DNA from: Harmothoe impar
Lineage: Eukaryota; Annelida; Polychaeta; Phyllodocida; Polynoidae
Direction of reading: 5' to 3'
Assembly: GCA_947462335.1 (NCBI GenBank)
Contig: OX381707.1
Span: forward strand, 79,260,610-79,324,609
Length of the DNA stretch: 64,000 nucleotides
The notes beneath the pieces are model-generated. The model was not told the DNA's origin, did not search any database, and worked only from the letters and a program-made list of their open reading frames with translations. Shown piece by piece: positions 18,131 to 30,046 of the stretch (positions are counted from its first letter, which is position 1; each line of letters starts with the position of its first letter). Position numbers and translations under genes: made by a program.

Positions 18131-19437
18131 TAAAAGGACTAATATTATTTTTTATCTAACAGTGGTAGTCCACATGCAGAATGTGTCCGGCATCACAAAA
18201 CCCTGAGGGAATATAGTGGAGAGCTCCCAGTTAGCTTGTGAGTCTGTGGTGTGGTAGGTCCAATGTTATTGTTTGGCTCCCAGGGGGCAACCATAGCCAG
18301 GCAGTGTGAGGAAGTGACCCGGTCACAGGAACCACTTGGTCCTGGTGAGTGTCTACACTCACCCAATTAGGGCTTTCCCTTTTTTTTAATAGTACTTGTA
18401 TATTAATTTATAATTTTGTATTAAATGCATCATAGTATCAATATGAAATCAGTTTGACCAGTTTGATAACGAGAACTGGCTCTATATTTCTTTGTAGATA
18501 TAATATATTAATATACTGATATATTTGGCCCAGGTGCAACACTATTTCAAAGGCAGATTCATAGAAAGTAGAAAAATACCTCCATTAGAAAAATATCAAT
18601 TATACATCCCAAATTCACGATTCTTCATTTTCGATTTGATTTTTACCACAGGACATAAAAGATCTGAGGGAAACTTGCTAATGAGCCTACTTTTCCCCAA
18701 ATCAATCAATCATAACTGTTGTGGGTTATATAATGTCCGAATACATAGGTATGACACCCTTTCTTCCTGCATCTAATCTGTTTATGGATCCAACCAATAT
18801 ATGTTATACAGGATTTGCTGGGGTATTGACGGAAAAGGGTTATGTCTTGATAACGGTTAAAACAAAGACATCGTTTGAATTTACTATGTCTTACTTTGTT
18901 TCTCGAGGGCTATATTTCATCTAAAAACCAAAACAGATATTCCACACACTACCAATAGAATATCATCTTAGCCTATTTGCTTATGCATTTCCTATTCAGG
19001 CCACATGCAACCCTCCTTTTTGCCTCCTTTTTCTTTCATACAGTCATACTCTGTCTTTGTCTCCTTCACTGCCACTGTCTCTTTCATGCTTATAATCCTA
19101 TACCATACTGGACAATAGTAAGCCAATAGAAAATAACATCATTCTAGAGCACACCCCTGTGCTCTGCCCCTATGACATAAAGAATCTACACTCATGTGGT
19201 TGACATAAAACCTAGTAATATTATACAGCCCCGATGGGGCTTCGCCTCAATAACACTATTGAGGATATATAGATATGGGTTGGTTGGATGACAGGCACTC
19301 TGACCTGTGACTGTGGGACTGCTACTAAACAAGGGCATAGGGATATGAAGTACAGGCCACAGGCAAAGCGGAACCTCCAAAAACTAGAATAATGTTATGT
19401 CTAGGCCATTCATGGTGGAACTATAAAGAACATTATA
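18131..19437. other. AT-rich intergenic DNA, no gene seen
   Basis: Frames up to about 80 codons exist, but their composition is that of AT-rich noise. No splice-compatible coding exons were recognised. Confidence 0.5.
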
Positions 19438-20657
19438 GGGTAGATTCACCACTTTCGGACGTTCGTTTGCAGTAAGAATGTGACCCGTTTTCTTCTTAGG
19501 ATAATTATATCTCCAGATCAACCTATACTGTAATGATGGTACATATGGAAAGGAGAGGGTCCCCTCTGTATGATTTACTGGTTTTTATTGTTGATATAAA
19601 GAGTTATACATGAGAAATAAACCATTGAATGTTGGAATCTTAAAGGCTGAATTCTACCTGAAGTCGGACACATGATTAAGATATTCACCTGAAGTCGGCC
19701 ACTTTTTTTAAAAAACTATTTTGATGAAGAAATGTGGAGGAAATCATCGTTTCAAATGTTAGGAATAGTCATGGTGATGTGGGAATGGGATTACCACATA
19801 ATATTCTTGGATTGTATATGTAGAATACCTTTACATTGGCATTGAATATTGCCTATAGTGGATCGTAATGTATAGGTTCTAGATGAGTATTTCTATATAG
19901 TGATTATACAATAATTATGTGGCAGGAGGTTCATAAATCCGTCAGGTGAATAACATAAACATCATAAAGTTCCAATTCTATCAGAATTACCATCACTCTC
20001 ATTGTAATAATAAATGTATGAATGGTTTAATATAGTGGATAAGGACAATGCAATATAGACCTTATGTTAACCTCATCATACAAGGCAAATGCCATCTTTT
20101 CGTATATTCATGCATTGTAGGATATCCCTCTGTACCCTAAATCAATTGTCTCCTTATGTGATAATAGCATGCACATTAGATCTCATAAATGCCTGGGGAA
20201 ACCCTTAGAAATTTGTGTCCGACTTTAGGTGAAATTTGTGTCCGACTTTAGGTAAATTTACATGGTCACTTTCAATTGGCTATAAATAGATATCATCTAA
20301 TATATAACAATCCTTTTCTTGACTATTCGCATCAGAAAATGTAGGGGTTTCATCTAATACCTCCATATATAATATATCTGTAAGCATATTTCTCCAATAG
20401 AGAGATTGGTGAAACCCTTTTCACATTAGGTTTGTTAATTCTAGCATAAAAATTACTAAATATATCCCAACTTTATGACACTGGCAAACGTCTATAAATT
20501 TATTTTAATTATGTATTTTCTTTATTATTATCAAGAATAACACATATTGTATCATTTTAAATTGAGGTTTCTGCATGCTTCGCTACTTTTCTTTATGAAT
20601 TATATGGTCAAAAGTGTCCGACTTCAGGTGTGTGTCCGTCTTTGGGTGAATCTACCC
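19438..20657. mobile_element. 1.2-kb MITE-like element, GGGTAGATTCACC ends, TA target
   Basis: It begins GGGTAGATTCACC and ends GGTGAATCTACCC, with TA on both sides. Near each end are copies of GTGTCCGACTTTAGG. Two lie in inverse orientation at about 19655 and 19685, and three or more lie in direct orientation at about 20217, 20238 and 20613. No transposase frame is seen. A 245-bp relative with the same ends lies at 60633-60877. The TA target suggests Tc1/mariner-type mobilisation. Confidence 0.75.
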
Positions 20658-20797
20658 TATGTCCCTCTATATGTTAGGTGTAAACTGCCAAAAGTCCTGA
20701 AGTGTCCTACTTTTGATATTCTTACAGCATATTGGATTGAAAAGAAACAATTTAATTGCTATATTTAGTATATATATGTTTCCAAATTATTATTTTA

Positions 20798-21011
20798 TCT
20801 CCAGACTCGCCTATGTGACAAAGTAGCGGGTCTTCTAGCTGGAGTTGTCAAATAGAAGAATCTGCTTGGCATGTGGCGACCCAAAACCTGCCATTTGCCA
20901 GCTCCAGATTCTATTTATGCGATAGTAACCTGATAGGTTAGACAATCTTTAACTCGTTTATTTTATGACAGTCACTTAGAAGAGTCTGAAGACAGGTTTA
21001 CTTCTTCAGTG
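20798..21011. mobile_element. mariner-type MITE, left end missing
   Basis: It is homologous to 23587-23850 through the blocks TCTTCTAGCTGGAG, GCCAGCTCCAGATTCTAT and CGTTTATTTTATGACAGTCAC, and it ends CTTCAGTG before TA. The left terminal inverted repeat is not recognisable, so this copy is truncated or decayed. Confidence 0.65.
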
Positions 21012-21357
21012 TAAAGTTTCTACTAGTAATTTATAACCAATGTTGTGATTTTTTTGGAATTATCATTTGCTACATCTATCCGCATTACACATTTAAATTA
21101 ATCCTCATAATTTGTTTGATCAACGTCAACTCTGTTTTTCGAACAATAAATAATGTAGCAATGTTGCTTTTGATGAAGGCTGCTTGACTGTTTTTGTTTC
21201 TCTTTCAGCTTTCTAAACAGAACCATCGGAATTGCTAACGCAGCACATAACACCACTGTCCCCTTTGGTGCCTAGATTACGTGAAAATCTGAAATGCCAT
21301 CTAATATTTAGTGACATTCTCAAATGCTCACAAGATTGGGCCAAATAAAAAAACTAC

Positions 21358-21613
21358 TTTGTTTCAGGTAACATGGGAAGAAACTCTTGGGTCGGGAGGT
21401 CGGATTTTTTTTGATTTTTTTACTTCTTTTTTTTTTACTTCCCCTCTAAAATTGACCCAAAAAAGTGCATTAATTGGGATTTTTTTTCCAAAATTTTGTA
21501 AACCTAAAATTTACACCAAAAAAGTATAGAAATAAAAGAATTTATTCAAAATTGCATAAAAAAACGTAGGGTTGGCCCTGTTTAGATAGGGTCGGTCGGT
21601 GACCTGAAACAAA
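21358..21613. mobile_element. MITE-like element with TTTGTTTCAGGT ends
   Basis: The ends TTTGTTTCAGGTAAC and GTGACCTGAAACAAA are inverted. Homopolymer-rich DNA lies between, including GTCGG-rich stretches near both ends. No frame of interest is present. Confidence 0.6.
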
Positions 21614-22640
21614 CCTTTTTTTTTTTTTGGCCTTGAGATGTAAAGCATACTACCATCTAGAGTTAAGACAGTAAAAACAAAAGAAGGACCCTCCTTGGGC
21701 TAGGGCATCCCCTTCACATGAGGGTCCGTTTCTACCTTGTGTAGATGCACTGTAAAAAAAGAATATATATGTACTTTCACAGGTTTTTCCCTGTAAAACT
21801 CAAATGTGATTCACTGTTATTCGACACACAGTAATGACAAACCTAGCTGTAACTGAGTAATAAGGAAGGAAAGTTACATCTCCCTTTAGTCACATCCCAA
21901 GTATGATAATACATGAAGGCAACAATGAAACATGTGTTACTATATAAAACCAACATGATTTAGTATTAAGTCATCATAATATTAAATGAAGCAAATCACT
22001 TAAACCACCACCCGCACAATCCCCCCCCCCCCTGCCCTCCAACACTGGAAATTGTAAATATTTTGCATTTGTGGGAAGAAAAGGCTGCCTGATGAAACAG
22101 TTGATTTTGATTAGGAAGAGCGGTCTTTCATGACTGTTGCATTGTGTTCAGCAGACACCTGCTTTGCTTCACGACTCAGAAATGTTTCTGACATGATTCC
22201 TGACAAGGTTCCAATTACTTGCAATGTTTAGAGAAAGGACTCCATTGAGACAGTTAGTTCACTGTCATTGTTTCCAAAGATGATTTTAAAAAAGACACTT
22301 CAGCTTTATGGCTTTAAAGCTCACTGTCCTGTGTGTAAAACAATATTCTGCAGCCAAAACAAAGATTCCAGACTTATCAAAATGTTCAGAAATGATCAGG
22401 AGAGCCGTGACTGCTAAGACAGAATAATTGGCTCGAGATAATGTTGATAACAAGACAGTGTCTTTAGATTCACAAATAGCTGAAATTATATGATTTCTAG
22501 GCAAAGTGGTGACTGCAAGAATATACAGAATTAGAGGGAAATAAAATGTGAATCACAAGAATTACAAAAGGCTGGAATCATTATTACTGATCAGATTTGA
22601 TAGAGATTCCTAAGCTGGTTAGAAACACTACCAAGATATT
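21614..22640. other. AT-rich intergenic DNA, no gene seen
   Basis: There is a poly-T run at about 21617 and a poly-C run near 22021. No coding evidence is seen on either strand. Confidence 0.5.
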
Positions 22641-22797
22641 TGCTGTGCGTAAACAACCTGTAACCAATGAACCAATGTCATGTACAGCTTTGCTGTTGCC
22701 ACACTTGTCATTTCCCAGAACAATAGATCATTAATTATACCAGAGCAGCCCTACACAACTTGACGTCAACAACCTCTCAGTGTGACATGAGGGCTGT

Positions 22798-23076
22798 GGC
22801 TGTGTCTCACCAACTTGGGCCAATGTTTTTGTCTATGACCAGGTGCCGTCTATAGCAGGGCAGCGTCTATGACCGGGTGGTGTCTATGACCTGCTATCTA
22901 AAAAAAGTTGTTTGGAGGAATAAAAAATCTTTTTAAAAACATTTTTTCATAAAAATTGTAAAAAAATGAATTAAAAATAAAGAGTTTATCCCTCCAAACA
23001 ACTTTTTTTGATAGCCGGTCATAGACACCACCCGGTCATAGACAAACACATTGGCCCAAGTTCGTGAGACGCAGCC
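22798..23076. mobile_element. iteron MITE, copy 3 (4-bp duplication CTGT)
   Basis: It starts GGCTGTGTCTCACCAACTTG and ends CAAGTTCGTGAGACGCAGCC, with CTGT directly on both sides. The left side carries 17-bp units (GTCTATGACCGGGTGGT type). The paralogous segment at 14930 has a single CTGT and no insertion, so the empty site is visible. Confidence 0.85.
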
Positions 23077-23586
23077 CTGTACGGTTGGAGGCTGGGGCGC
23101 TGGATGGGAACAGGCATTGAACCAGGACCAGCTTTTGTTGGAGACTCTGAATGGCCCTACAGTCTCTGTGCTGGCTGGAGGAGAGGGGCACAACCTGTGT
23201 AGCAGGCTTTGTATGGTAGAGCTGTATCTGATTGTCCCATGTAGACTTCCCCAAAAAATGTATATATGTTTCTGACATGTTTCTTCAGAAAGGCAGTAAA
23301 ATAAAAGTCTTTGAATGAAGTGTTCAAAGCAGGTAACTGACAAACACAGCAGCTACCTATTTTGTCTGCTCAGTGCATAAACTACTGCCAACAGCTCTTG
23401 TAGTGGACCGGTTACACAGGTATAGGTAATCAAGGAGTCTGGGGGTTGGGGTAGCAACAATAGCTTCTGATTGACAGAGTTCTGTATGGGGTAGTGAAGG
23501 GTACAACAGTATACATTCAGTATTATGGCAGTATTATATCAACATGACCAACAACACTCAGACATGGCAGCATCAATAACTAACTA

Positions 23587-23850
23587 CACTCAAAAAATAA
23601 AGTTGTCTCCAGACTCTTCAAAGTGACGGTCATAAAATAAACGAGTCAAAAACTTGTCTAAGTGACAAGGAAGCTAGTCTTCTAGCTGGAGATATAAGAC
23701 CCACTTGGTATGTGCTAGCCCAAAACCCGACATTTGCCAGCTCCAGATTCTATTTGTGGGATGGTAACCTGATAAGTTTGACGATTTTTGACTCGTTTAT
23801 TTTATGACAGTCACTCAGACAAGTCTGAGGACGAGTTTACTTTTTCAGTG
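23587..23850. mobile_element. mariner-type MITE, TA target
   Basis: The ends CACTCAAAAAATAAAG and CTTTTTCAGTG form imperfect inverted repeats continuing through CATAAAATAAACGAGTC. They are flanked by TA. The element is 264 bp with no transposase. A truncated relative lies at 20798-21011. Confidence 0.75.
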
Positions 23851-24039
23851 TACTGTGGGTAAAATTACTACAGAGTTTCTCATATATTGTTACCTAGATA
23901 CATTTGGTTAACAATGGGCATGTAGGGACGGACGTTTCATTAGTATCATGACCTCTGCCCACAGCTGGAGGCCTGCAATGAAGAGCTGTGTACCATCCAG
24001 ATCTCCGCTTTATTTCATGGTGAATACGGACAGTCAAGG

Positions 24040-24240
24040 TTAAAGCAATGGGTGGGCCGTTCCCCAGGGCAGCGTGCAATAACCTTAGGTCGTATTGCAC
24101 ACTGTGGTCGTATTGCACGCTCATGAGGGTCGCCATGGGTCGCCATGGGGTCGCCATGGCGTTTCTAGAGCTACCAAAGGTCACGTGACTTGTGCGGAAA
24201 TCGGCCGACGGAGGTAAACAAACGCCGCAGAAGTAAAGAA
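24040..24240 (-). repeat. dispersed repeat with GGTCGCCATGG runs, relative at 27110-27310
   Basis: Both segments share, in order, TGCAATAACC, GTATT(G/A)CAC, GTCGCCATGG, (C/A)AAGGTCA(C/T)GTGAC and AAGTAAACAAA. Here GTCGCCATGG is repeated three times in tandem (24132-24160). Confidence 0.65.
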
Positions 24241-24333
24241 ACATCGTGGATGTAAAGAAACATAGACTACATATCTATTTTACATCGATATACCCTGAAA
24301 TAAATACAGAGCGTCACTTTAAAGTGCCCTCTT

Positions 24334-24421
24334 CACTGATTACTGCACTTGTGGTCCTTGGGCTGTATTGCACTAGGCCTACGGCAATACAGCCCAAGGA
24401 CCACTCGTGCAGTAACCAGTG
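24334..24421. repeat. 38-bp-arm hairpin
   Basis: The arms CTTGGGCTGTATTGC and GCAATACAGCCCAAG are perfect inverted copies. They extend outward through CACTG.TTACTGCAC and its partner to about 38 bp with few mismatches, around a 12-base loop. Confidence 0.8.
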
Positions 24422-25489
24422 ACTCAGCCGCTTTAGCGTGCAGCTCTGTCTATATACTATGTCTCAGTGTGGTTAGTCAGCTTTAAATCTTACCATGTTA
24501 CTCGGCCATATTGACTTTAGCATCAGATTAAAAATAGGATCCTGAAGCAATGAAACGGAACTAAATGAACAGAATAATGGCCTGCAGGGCTACCTTCTTT
24601 TATAGAAAAAAAACCCAATAAACTGTACAGTAAATGAAGTCAGCCAGGGTCAAAGTCTGTCGTTATGTAAGGGAATGAATGGGATGTTAATAAAAAATTG
24701 AGTTAAATTGGAGTTGCACTAATATCATGACCACCCTTAAAGGTTAAATTTTGATTCAGATGATTGATATGTTTGGAGTACGGTGCCATCCGGTGACAAT
24801 ACACTTTCTTCAATTTGGACATATTTTCCAAGGGAGTAAATCCTCCCTAAGATGATAATGCATGAATGTTTGCAGTACTGGTACTGGTATTGGAACCCCC
24901 ATCTAACGCTACATTATAATCATATACTCCAATTGGTGTGAGGCACACAATATCTAATCTCATCTAATCTCATATATTTTTTCATTTTTACTCAAACACT
25001 GTACTCTGCTTATTTGCTACAACACGGTATCAACTACCATAGACGTCACTAGAGGCATCCATAAGCGGTGCTATGAACTTTATACGTCAGGAAACTACCT
25101 GAAAACTCTATCTAGGGTAGCTCAAGATGATATTAATTGTTCATATAAAAAGCTAATAATGTATCATTTTTTGAATATGCTGTATTTTGAAATTCAATTT
25201 ATTGTAATAAATACATGTCTACAAATTCAAAAAAAAAGAAGTAAAAACATATGCTTAAATGAACATATTAAGGACATCTAGTTTGAGCTTCTTGGAGGCA
25301 ATTAAATGCAATCAAACCTTTCTGTGGCATTTACACGTTTTTACTCAAATAAAACCACTTTAAGTGTTTCTCTAAAGGGACTTTTAAAGGACATTTAAAA
25401 TCCTATATCAACAAACAGGCAGCGTGTAAACACTATATTTCAAGACAACCTGACATTTTTGCATTTCTCAATGTGTCCTTATTTAAGGA
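24422..25489. other. AT-rich intergenic DNA, no gene seen
   Basis: No protein-like frames or convincing repeats were found, apart from short homopolymers and the ATCTAATCTC repeat near 24950. Confidence 0.5.
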
Positions 25490-25745
25490 CAGTGACCCAG
25501 CCTTACCATGACCGGCCAAATGACAGTGTCCGCAGGCAATGTCCGGCCATCTGCTTCCCTCATCAAACTTGGTTGGATAAGGTCAGTTGTCCTATTAGGA
25601 GCCTAGTGCACATGGGGTCCAAGCAGACCCTGCAGTAACTTGGTGATGGCAATGTTAAGACAGATTTTCCAGGAGGATATCCAGAATAAAGAAATACACG
25701 AAGGCAGCGAAATAAATTTTCACAAAAGGAAATTTACATGATTTG
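25490..25745 (+). repeat. dispersed repeat shared with 17850-18130
   Basis: This is a second copy of the segment with GGCAATGTCCGGCCATCTG. Order and orientation are conserved, with frequent substitutions. Confidence 0.65.
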
Positions 25746-25856
25746 TTATTTTATTTGAGCTTGACTGTGATAATATTTTTTCATTTGATCAATGGCTTTA
25801 TTGGTGCCAAGGTTAACACTGGCAAGAAGTGTGCATGATCAGATGCAACACATGCA

Positions 25857-26188
25857 GGCTGTGTCTCACGACCTTGGGACAATGTTTTTGTCTCTGATCG
25901 GGTACCGTCTCTGACCGGGTGCCGTCTCTGACCGGGTGCCGTCTCTGACAAGGTGTCAGAAAAAGGTGTTTTAAAAAGAAATACACTAATATATATAAGG
26001 ATTTGGAAAAACGCTATGGCGGTTGTTTTATAATCATAGTTATAACTATAATTAGCCTCCTGCTGTTAGTATTTTGACCTTATCAAGCCAAGCTGGTCAG
26101 AGACGGCACCCGGTCAGAGACGGCACCTGGTCAGAGACGGCACCCGGTCAGAGACAAAAATATTGTCCCAAGGTCGTGAGACACAACC
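25857..26188. mobile_element. iteron MITE, copy 2 (4-bp duplication TGCA)
   Basis: It starts GGCTGTGTCTCACGACC and ends GGTCGTGAGACACAACC. Three 17-bp units (GTCTCTGACCGGGTGCC) lie inside the left end, with inverted partners inside the right end. TGCA occurs on both sides. It is 332 bp, nearly the same length as the 15504 copy. Confidence 0.85.
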
Positions 26189-26485
26189 TGCAACATGGAC
26201 CTTGTCCTGTTAACTGGTAAAAATCAAGGTAATTCTCTGCATGTTTGAAACCATCCACTGACACCCTAAAAAGGGAGGGCTCATTTCTAGTCAATGGATG
26301 AGGTAATACTGGTAGGATGCTGAAGCATGCGACAGTGGTGCAACGCTGAACATGGTGACTGAAACTAGTATTCCAGCACAGAATTCAGCCACTGTCGCCC
26401 AGTGGCTTCGGGCCTGTGAGTGGCTCATGCAGGGATTACAACATTGTATGACAGGTGGGGACAAAGCAGCTGCCAATTCCCTCCT

Positions 26486-26783
26486 ACTCTCGTTCCCAAT
26501 TCCTTCCAAAGGAAGGCTCTGGTAACAGCCATATGACCTTGACCTTGGGATTTCGCTGGTTCTGGGCAACCCCTGCTGGTAGCCTGGAACCAGTGGACAG
26601 GAACCAGAATGTATGATGGTATTTTTACTGTATTTTACGATCAGACTTTCTAGTTCCATTTCCTGTTCTTGTCCACTGGTTCCAGGCTACCAGCAGGGGT
26701 TGCCCAGAACCAGCAAAATCCCAAGGTCAAGGTCATTTGGCTGTTACCAGAGCCTTCCTTCGGAAGGATTTGGGAACGAGAGT
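26486..26783. mobile_element. fold-back element, arms about 120 bp
   Basis: The left arm (ACTCTCGTTCCCAATTCCTT onward) and the right arm ending GGGAACGAGAGT are inverted copies. They include CCTGCTGGTAGCCTGGAACC and its partner, with an 80-bp loop between. Mirror-image frames on both strands are by-products. Confidence 0.75.
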
Positions 26784-27109
26784 AATTGCTTCCAAGTCCT
26801 CACAGCCCCGCTCACACACCCCATACTGTGCCTGCTGAATCTGTCAGAGTGACCTGACATGAAGTGGCATCATCACTAAAGAAACACAACTCCAGCTTCT
26901 TGTTCAGTCAATGCGTGGATGTCAAGATAATTCTTAATGTGTGCCCGCAGGAACCTAAAAAACCCTAGTTTCTTGTAAATGGCTTTGGTAATAATGGTGT
27001 AAAAGCTGTCCAAGTGAGTGGTCTGTGGTAGCCCAGCAGACATGTAAATCAGTTCAACATTAAATTGAGGTTGAGAAATTTCTTTTTATATCATGGTGAT
27101 CTATCAAGG

Positions 27110-27310
27110 TTAAACATATAACAGTGCCGTATGCCAGTAAAGCATGCAATAACCCTTGGCCATATTAAACGCTCTGGCCGTATTACACACTCCAAAGGGA
27201 TGTGGAGGGGTCACTTTGGGATCTCTATGGGGTCGCCATGGGGTTGCTACACTGCCAAGGGTCATGTGACCTGAGCGAAATTCAAAATGGCGGCCAACGG
27301 AAGTAAACAA
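27110..27310 (-). repeat. second copy of the GTCGCCATGG repeat
   Basis: It aligns in order with 24040-24240. It contains a YY1-like CAAAATGGCGGCC near 27283. Confidence 0.6.
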
Positions 27311-28059
27311 ATCTTGTGACCAGAGGACCTAAAAACCCCGGGTTTCTTAAGCTTTCAAATTGCTTCAGTAATATTGGTGTGACATCTGTCCAAGCCCCTG
27401 GTCTGTGGTAGCCCGGTAGACATGGGAATTAGTTCATGTTGAATTGAGGTTTAGAAATTCCTTTTTTATTACATTCTGATTACATTCTGAATATAGCCAT
27501 CTATTTTAAGAGTATAGGCATAGGATAGGCATTCACATTGAATTAAGTGGATATTAATTCAGCCTGCAGTGATTTTTATATTTGTTTCTGGAGTTAAGTT
27601 TCAACAATATATCCCTGGGGTGACCTAATTTGTATGACCTAGTTGTAGGACTTGATGTTATTCAGACCTGAGGGAGCTGCACCTGTCTAAGTGCAACCAG
27701 AAGGTAGGTTTATCTACAAACCTCTTCTTTCATGCAGTAGTGAAGTGAGTATCAACGCAACGTCACACACCATACATTATCTACAAACCTAGTCAAAACT
27801 AATAATACAGTTTTGGGTTAGGGGTTAGGGGTAAATGACATTTTAATTCCTGTAGAAATTATTTTGCCTATCTATACCCAAAAGAATGCATGTTTCAGCT
27901 TGGGTGAATATATGATCTATAACATCACTGCACTTGCCCCAAAGAGGTTACGTTTATGGTTATTGTGTAATTGGACATATTACCAATAGGATAGAGCTCA
28001 TTACTGTGCCCCGTCTAAAAGGAAAACCAGCCTTATGCATTTGTTGCATAAGGCTAGAT
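27311..28059. other. AT-rich intergenic DNA, no gene seen
   Basis: A partial duplication of 26940-27080 is visible around 27330-27470 (AATGGCTT/AATTGCTTCAGTAAT..TGG..GT and GTCTGTGGTAGCCC). No coding signal is seen. Confidence 0.5.
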
Positions 28060-28680
28060 TCCCCGTGGATTATAAGTGCTTGTCTAGGATCCGTTAATCC
28101 ATGTTAATTGGAGGATTACCACCGAGTTGTACCCCCGGGGAGGTCACTTAGTATATTTTGTATACACATGTGTGCGACTGGCAAGGGTACTTTTTCTACA
28201 AAATTCTCCATGACAAGGGTCCGCTTTTAAAGAAAATTTGCCATGACAAGGGTCCAGTTTTGTGAAAATCCCCATGACATGGGTCTACTTTTCAAAAAAA
28301 TGTCCCAGATTTTTCCAAAACTTCCCATTTGTCAATTAAACATCACATTTTCTTTCAAGAAAATTCGCACAAGAGTTAATTTCTCGAGGAGATTTTACCA
28401 AACATGGTCTATTTTATTACTTTTTTTCCCCAAACCTAGGAGCTTTTGGCCGAAAATGCCATAACGAGGGTAACATTTTGAGGTAAAAATTGCCATAACA
28501 AGGGTAAGGGGTGTTGAAGGTCCAGCCACACACCCGTGTCAAAAAAATATACATAAGTGCCCCCCCCCCGGGTTGTACCGTCCTCTCGCCATTAATTAAT
28601 GATGACATCATTAGCCCCAAATCCTACCCCAAAGTGGCAAATACATCTCAGTCTTAAAATATTAGGAATTGTCATAATCA
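28060..28680 (+). repeat. dispersed repeat split by an insertion
   Basis: The halves 28060-28125 (AAGTGCTT, TTAATTGGAGGATTACCA) and 28580-28680 (ATTAATTAATGATGACATCA, CCCCAAAGTGGCAAATACAT) together match the uninterrupted copies at about 50010-50215 and 36480-36650. The insertion 28134-28571 separates them. Confidence 0.75.
28134..28571. mobile_element. MITE-like insertion with 8-bp duplication GTTGTACC
   Basis: It is flanked by GTTGTACC on both sides (28126-28133 and 28572-28579). The ends are CCCGGGGAGGTCACTTAG and, inverted, CCGGGGGGGGGGCACTTA. The interior repeats CCATGACAAGGGTCC-like phrases five to six times at roughly 35-bp steps. An 8-bp duplication is typical of hAT-type elements, but no transposase is present. 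Confidence 0.75.
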
Positions 28681-29149
28681 GCTTGAATGTATAGTTGTTA
28701 TTGACACGATAAACCTACCTCTAATTGCAGACTAATCAGGACCAACCTTATACCAATGATTGAGCTTGAAATACAACAACTGATCCTTTACTTATCTATG
28801 CTATCATTTGTCTTTCATGTTGTAACTAGGGACATAGGAGCACCTGCTCCGGTCTTGGGGTATGGACAGAGATCACTATAGGGGTCCAGTCTGTGTGTGC
28901 GCTGGTCGCCTGGTCGCCAATATAAGCCGACACCCAAGAGGACTCGTCAGTTAGCTAGAGCAACTGAGGTCCTACTAACACCATATGTGATCTGCTCCGA
29001 GCCCACTTACCTGCTCCCATCTCTGTGGGGAGTTTGTCTTTAGCTTCCCCTGTTATAGGTTCTGTGTAATAAAAGAATCTGGACCCTATGCTTGTGTAAC
29101 ATACCCAACTCCGTTCCCTTATACTGTTAAGTTATCAACAATGAACAAG

Positions 29150-29830
29150 GTTGACAACAGTATGATTAAAGTGCAGAGGTTGCAAAATAGATCCTTTTAG
29201 TACAAATAGTCTGATAAAAGCAGGAAAATCTTGTTTGAAAAATATTTGAGCGGTTTGTTAAATGATTCAGCTTAAGCATTGGCGCTTGGTCCTCTGGGTG
29301 TCGTTTGGCATTGTAAAAACTGATATATTTTGCAAAGTTTGCAAATGCATTGGCATTATCAGTTTGGATTTGTGACCCGAGAGAACTTATTCAAGGACTG
29401 GAATTACTGTTTTATCCTAACAGATTTGTTTATTTCCACAAAAGGGTACAAAGAGTATTAATCAGTAATTATAAACAGAAAATCATCAGATGATAGTGGA
29501 CCAGCACTCAAATTGTCCAATGGACTATCGGGTAGATCAGACATGGTCCTGATCAAACTGGGGTTGAATGTATTATTTGGCATGCAGTACAATTCCCAAT
29601 CTTTCTGTCTTTTTATTTATACCTCGGAACCAAACTTTTGATATGATAAGATTTTGTTCGACTCATACATTCATACCCTTTATGAGCTTTTAAAATACCT
29701 TGGTCATGCAAACCTTTTGGTAAAACAATTTTATTACCTTTCAAAAGAATATCTGATGGATGTGCGGTGAGTTCATTTCTAACTGTAGATATTCCTTTGA
29801 ATTTAGAAACACCAAAAACCTGGGTCATAT
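29150..29830 (-). pseudogene. decayed Ty3/gypsy integrase fragment
   Basis: Minus-strand reading from 29828 gives GNKIVLPKGLHDQGILKAHK, which resembles the H2C2 zinc-finger entry of gypsy integrases. Further down are a GNCTACQ-like Cys pair (about 29590) and, in another frame, IQTDNANAFANFAKY (about 29360-29320), resembling the second catalytic Asp region. Stops and frame changes interrupt it. It is unrelated in detail to the 1-9485 element and much older. Confidence 0.55.
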
Positions 29831-30046
29831 ATATCTTTGATTAGATGCCATTCACCAGACTAAACAAGTTCTAGAGCAATACAATAAGTCTTATCATTAG
29901 CGGATACATTGCAAACATTGCTAAGGGGTGAAAAGGCTGATGTACATCATAAAGTTCTGTAACATGTTCTTTGCCTGGCTCAGGACATCTAGACATCCAG
30001 CCTGCAGGATTGTGGGAACCAGACAGATGTTTGATCTCAAGACTAG

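Noticed and set aside
23894..24244. 116-codon minus-strand frame
   Set aside because: It covers the GTCGCCATGG dispersed repeat. The second copy at 27110-27310 does not preserve the protein.
26291..26852. Similar frames on both strands suggesting a small protein
   Set aside because: They are mirror images produced by the inverted arms of the 26486-26783 element.
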